8,026 nt of DNA, from contig JAHFVB010000176.1 in NCBI GenBank assembly GCA_023264755.1, forward strand, positions 910 through 8,935, written 5' to 3'. Positions 5,893 through 8,026 of the stretch are shown one piece after another. The translations under genes and the position numbers were made by a program. The DNA comes from Mycobacterium sp. (GTDB lineage: Bacteria > Actinomycetota > Actinomycetes > Mycobacteriales > Mycobacteriaceae). Position 1 is the stretch's first letter. Every line of letters starts with the position of its first letter. The notes under the pieces were generated by a model. That model was not told the DNA's origin. It was given only the letters and a program-made list of their open reading frames with translations, and did no database searches.

Positions 5893-6675
5893 TTAGCTTC
5901 CGAACGCCTTCTTCGGCGGCGAGGACGGCGCCGGCAGGGTCCCCGGATACGGCAACGCCAAGGCCTCCTGCTGGACGACGAAGAGTTGCTCGCAGGCGGC
6001 CAGCGCAGCATCGAGCATCTTGTCCAGTGTCGAGCGCGGGAACGTGGCGCCCTCGCCCGTGCCCTGGATCTCGACCAGGGTTCCGGTGTCGGTAGCGACG
6101 ACGTTCATGTCGACCTCGGCGCGCGAATCCTCTTCGTAGGGCAGGTCGGTGCGGACGCGGCCGTCGACCACGCCGACGGACACCGCCGCGATCGCACACG
6201 ACAGCGGCCGCGGATCCGACAACCGCTCAGCCGCCGCCAAGTACGTCACCGCATCGGCCAGCGCGACGTATGCGCCCGTGATGGCCGCGGTCCGCGTGCC
6301 GCCGTCGGCCTGGAGGACGTCGCAGTCGATGGCGATGGTGTTCTCGCCCAGCGCCGCGAGGTCGATGCACGCCCGCAGCGACCGGCCCACCAGCCTGCTG
6401 ATCTCTTGGGTACGGCCACCGACGCGGCCCTTCACCGACTCGCGGTCCGACCGGTCGTGCGTGGCGGCGGGCAGCATCGCGTACTCGGCCGTCAGCCAGC
6501 CGAGCCCCGAACCCTTGCGCCACCGCGGCACACCTTCGGTGACGCTGGCCGTGCACATCACCCTGGTTTCGCCGAATGCGACGAGCACCGAACCAGCCGG
6601 ATGATTGGTGAAACCGCGGGTGATGGATACGGGGCGCAACTCGTCGTCGAGGCGGCCGTCTTCTCGTCTGGACAC
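5893..6675 (-). CDS. rph: Ribonuclease PH
   Basis: 260-residue 3'-to-5' phosphorolytic exoribonuclease that trims tRNA precursors and other RNA 3' ends, releasing nucleoside diphosphates; the family works as a hexamer. The N-terminal REDGR motif (4-8) is present, followed by [11 protein letters not shown] (59-69), [16 protein letters not shown] (87-102) with the phosphate-site arginine, [19 protein letters not shown] (117-135) and [17 protein letters not shown] (177-193) with the catalytic aspartates. All key residues appear intact, unlike the truncated Rph of some E. coli K-12 strains. Length and sequence match the remembered M. tuberculosis RphA (Rv1340) closely. The GTG start puts the conserved SRREDGR block at the N terminus. 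It starts 19 bases after the stop of the upstream phosphodiesterase gene and is almost certainly cotranscribed with it. A proline-rich tail ending KKAFGS is the mycobacterial form. Confidence 0.98.
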   Translation of the reverse strand: MSRREDGRLDDELRPVSITRGFTNHPAGSVLVAFGETRVMCTASVTEGVPRWRKGSGLGWLTAEYAMLPAATHDRSDRESVKGRVGGRTQEISRLVGRSLRACIDLAALGENTIAIDCDVLQADGGTRTAAITGAYVALADAVTYLAAAERLSDPRPLSCAIAAVSVGVVDGRVRTDLPYEEDSRAEVDMNVVATDTGTLVEIQGTGEGATFPRSTLDKMLDAALAACEQLFVVQQEALALPYPGTLPAPSSPPKKAFGS

Positions 6676-6694
6676 CCACCAACCCTAACGGGTG

Positions 6695-7486
6695 CTAGTG
6701 GTGGCCGACTTCGAAGGACTCGTCGCACACCACGGCATGCACCGGCCCGTCGAATTCGGCCTTCGCCTCGCTGATGACGTCCTCGCGCGACGTCCACGGC
6801 GGGATGTGCGTGAGCAGCAATTCGCGGACCCCGGCCATGGCCGCCGCCCGGCCCGCCTCCGTACCCGACAGGTGCAGCTTGGGCGGGCGGTCCGGCGAAT
6901 GCGTCCAGGAGGCCTCGCACAGGAACACGTCGGCATCGCGCGCCAGTTCTATCAACGCGTCGCAGTACCCGGTGTCACCGCTGTAGACGAAGGTGGCGCC
7001 GCTTGGGTCGGTGATGCGCATGCCGTAGGACTCGGTCGGGTGGCATACCAGCCGCGGCTCGACGGTGAGTTCGCCGATCTTGACCGGTTTCTTGTCGACC
7101 CACTTGTGGACGTCGAAGATGTCGGAGAAGTCGTCGATCTCCTTGCCCTCAGGTGACGACGCCGCGCCGAGCCGCGCCCACGTCGCCTCGGGGCCGTACA
7201 TGAGCGCACGCCCCTTCGGGGCATTCGGGTGATAGCGCCGCCAGACGAAGAGCCCCGGCAGATCGAGGCAGTGGTCGGCGTGCAGGTGCGACAGGAGCAC
7301 TCCGACGGTGCTCGGATCGGCGTGGCGCTGCAACGCCCCCAGCACGCCCCCGCCGAAGTCGAGCACGAGCGGCGGAGTGCCGGCAGCGGTCACCAGGTAA
7401 CCGGAGGCTGGCGAATCTGGACCGACGACGCTGCCGGAACATCCCAGTACGGTGACTCGCACGCTCACTAGCTTGCCATGCCCCAT
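6695..7486 (-). CDS. Metallo-beta-lactamase fold cyclic nucleotide phosphodiesterase (Rv1339 homologue)
   Basis: 263-residue metallohydrolase. The metal ligands are clear: HLHADH (67-72), His149 in VCHPTES, Asp171 in SGDTG (169-173), and the late His227 in THIPPW (227-231); the LHLSGTEAG block (204-212) is characteristic of this subgroup. M. tuberculosis Rv1339 has been reported as an atypical class II cAMP phosphodiesterase, so cyclic AMP turnover is the likeliest role; activity of this copy is inferred. It resembles tRNase Z (ELAC) too, but lacks that family's long flexible arm. The ATG at 7486 gives the longest product. GTG codons at 7468 and 7462 would place SVRVTVLG at the N terminus and are real alternatives, since none has a strong Shine-Dalgarno sequence. 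It begins the run leading to rph (19-base gap) and is preceded by a 153-base gap with an inverted repeat. Confidence 0.92.
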   Translation of the reverse strand: MGHGKLVSVRVTVLGCSGSVVGPDSPASGYLVTAAGTPPLVLDFGGGVLGALQRHADPSTVGVLLSHLHADHCLDLPGLFVWRRYHPNAPKGRALMYGPEATWARLGAASSPEGKEIDDFSDIFDVHKWVDKKPVKIGELTVEPRLVCHPTESYGMRITDPSGATFVYSGDTGYCDALIELARDADVFLCEASWTHSPDRPPKLHLSGTEAGRAAAMAGVRELLLTHIPPWTSREDVISEAKAEFDGPVHAVVCDESFEVGHH

Positions 7487-7516
7487 GAAGCTCTGGCGAA
7501 AACATCACCGCTTTGG

Positions 7517-7538
7517 GCGACAAGTTTCATCTTGTCGC
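7517..7538. repeat. Perfect 8-bp inverted repeat upstream of the phosphodiesterase gene
   Basis: GCGACAAG (7517-7524) and CTTGTCGC (7531-7538) are exact reverse complements around a 6-base loop. It lies 30 bases before the ATG at 7486 and about 100 bases after the rhomboid stop. It could be an operator for a dimeric repressor (a spaced palindrome of this size suits TetR-type proteins), a hairpin in the 5' untranslated region, or a terminator stem. The last is less likely because no U tract follows on the minus strand. The rest of the 153-base gap (7487-7639) shows no gene and no convincing -10 element. Confidence 0.7.
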
Positions 7539-7639
7539 ACTTGCGTGAGTCATGACCAGGGTGGACGGTCGGTGAGACGGCCGGCCTCCTGCGTACTGGG
7601 TGTGGCGAACGCCTCAGTGTCGGCATCATTCAGCAAAGC

Positions 7640-8026
7640 TCACGTGGAGAGCTTCGGCGGACGGGCCGCCGCGCGCCGTTCCCGAGCCTTGCGCTCCGGA
7701 CCCGACAAGGCATAGGCAGCGACCACACCGGCGACAGCCCCGCACAGGTGCCCCTGCCAGGACACCCCCAGGGTGCCCGGAAACACGCCGAGTAGGACGC
7801 TGCCGTAAACGACGAACACCACGACGCCGACGACGATCTGCCACGCGTGACGGGTGAAGAACCCGAACACGATGAGAAACGTGAGCCAGCCCATGATCAA
7901 CCCGGATGCCCCGATGTGGTTGGTCTCGACGCCGGCGGGCGCGCCCCAGTTGCCGATGATCCAGGTGCCCAAACCGCCGAGCACCCAGATGATCGCCGTT
8001 GCCCCGATGAATCGCGCGAGCCCGGT
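7640..8026 (-). CDS. Rhomboid family intramembrane serine protease, C-terminal part (Rv1337 homologue)
   Basis: The last 128 residues of a gene that continues beyond the right edge; the frame is open through 8026. Rhomboids cleave substrates inside the membrane with a Ser-His dyad. Both parts are visible: HIGASGLIMGWLTF contains the GASG nucleophile motif, and WQGHLCGAVAG carries the catalytic histidine in the last core helix. Several hydrophobic helices separate them. The protein ends in a basic cytoplasmic tail (PERKARERRAAARPPKLST), as remembered for Rv1337. A GTG at 7984 would not be the true start, since upstream residues (ARFIGATAIIWV) continue a transmembrane helix. In M. tuberculosis murI follows directly, but here the next gene is the phosphodiesterase. 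Confidence 0.93.
   Translation of the reverse strand, partial: TGLARFIGATAIIWVLGGLGTWIIGNWGAPAGVETNHIGASGLIMGWLTFLIVFGFFTRHAWQIVVGVVVFVVYGSVLLGVFPGTLGVSWQGHLCGAVAGVVAAYALSGPERKARERRAAARPPKLST

Overview
The window looks like chromosome of a mycobacterium, probably a rapidly growing Mycolicibacterium-type species. It is high in G+C, and the predicted proteins match by eye, from memory, the M. tuberculosis Rv1337-Rv1343c neighbourhood (rhomboid, metallo-beta-lactamase phosphodiesterase, RNase PH, RdgB, DUF3817, LprD). No database search was run. No insertion sequence, prophage or CRISPR array is visible, and coding density is high.

Left part (1-1858). A heme-oxygenase-like MpaB/DUF2236 gene runs rightward and converges with a tRNA-Leu(UAG) gene on the minus strand. 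A 125-base spacer then carries back-to-back promoters for the tRNA and for a two-gene membrane operon (LprD-like, then DUF3817) whose genes overlap in an ATGA.

Middle (1918-4550). A GAF-ANTAR regulator (plus) and a 14-helix MFS exporter (minus) meet tail to tail with a 4-base overlap. In M. tuberculosis the DUF3817 and rdgB blocks face each other directly, so these two genes look like an accessory insert. The exporter has two unusual traits: a C-terminal winged-helix domain, and two inverted repeats at its 5' end, one in the promoter and one inside the first codons.

Right part (4551-8026, all minus strand). In transcription order: the C-terminal end of a rhomboid protease, a 153-base gap with a perfect 8-bp inverted repeat, the Rv1339-type phosphodiesterase, rph, a two-helix membrane protein with a RelE/ParE-like C-terminal half, and rdgB. 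Compared with M. tuberculosis, murI is missing from between the rhomboid and phosphodiesterase genes, and the membrane protein gene is extra, translationally coupled to rdgB by a GTGA overlap.

RNase PH (RNA 3'-end trimming), RdgB (nucleotide pool cleaning) and the cyclic-nucleotide phosphodiesterase form a housekeeping nucleotide/RNA cluster. Several genes have a TANNNT hexamer 6-7 bases before the start codon, the layout of mycobacterial leaderless promoters. The best candidates for something little described are the MFS-winged-helix exporter with its palindromes and the membrane-anchored RelE-like protein in the rph-rdgB operon.
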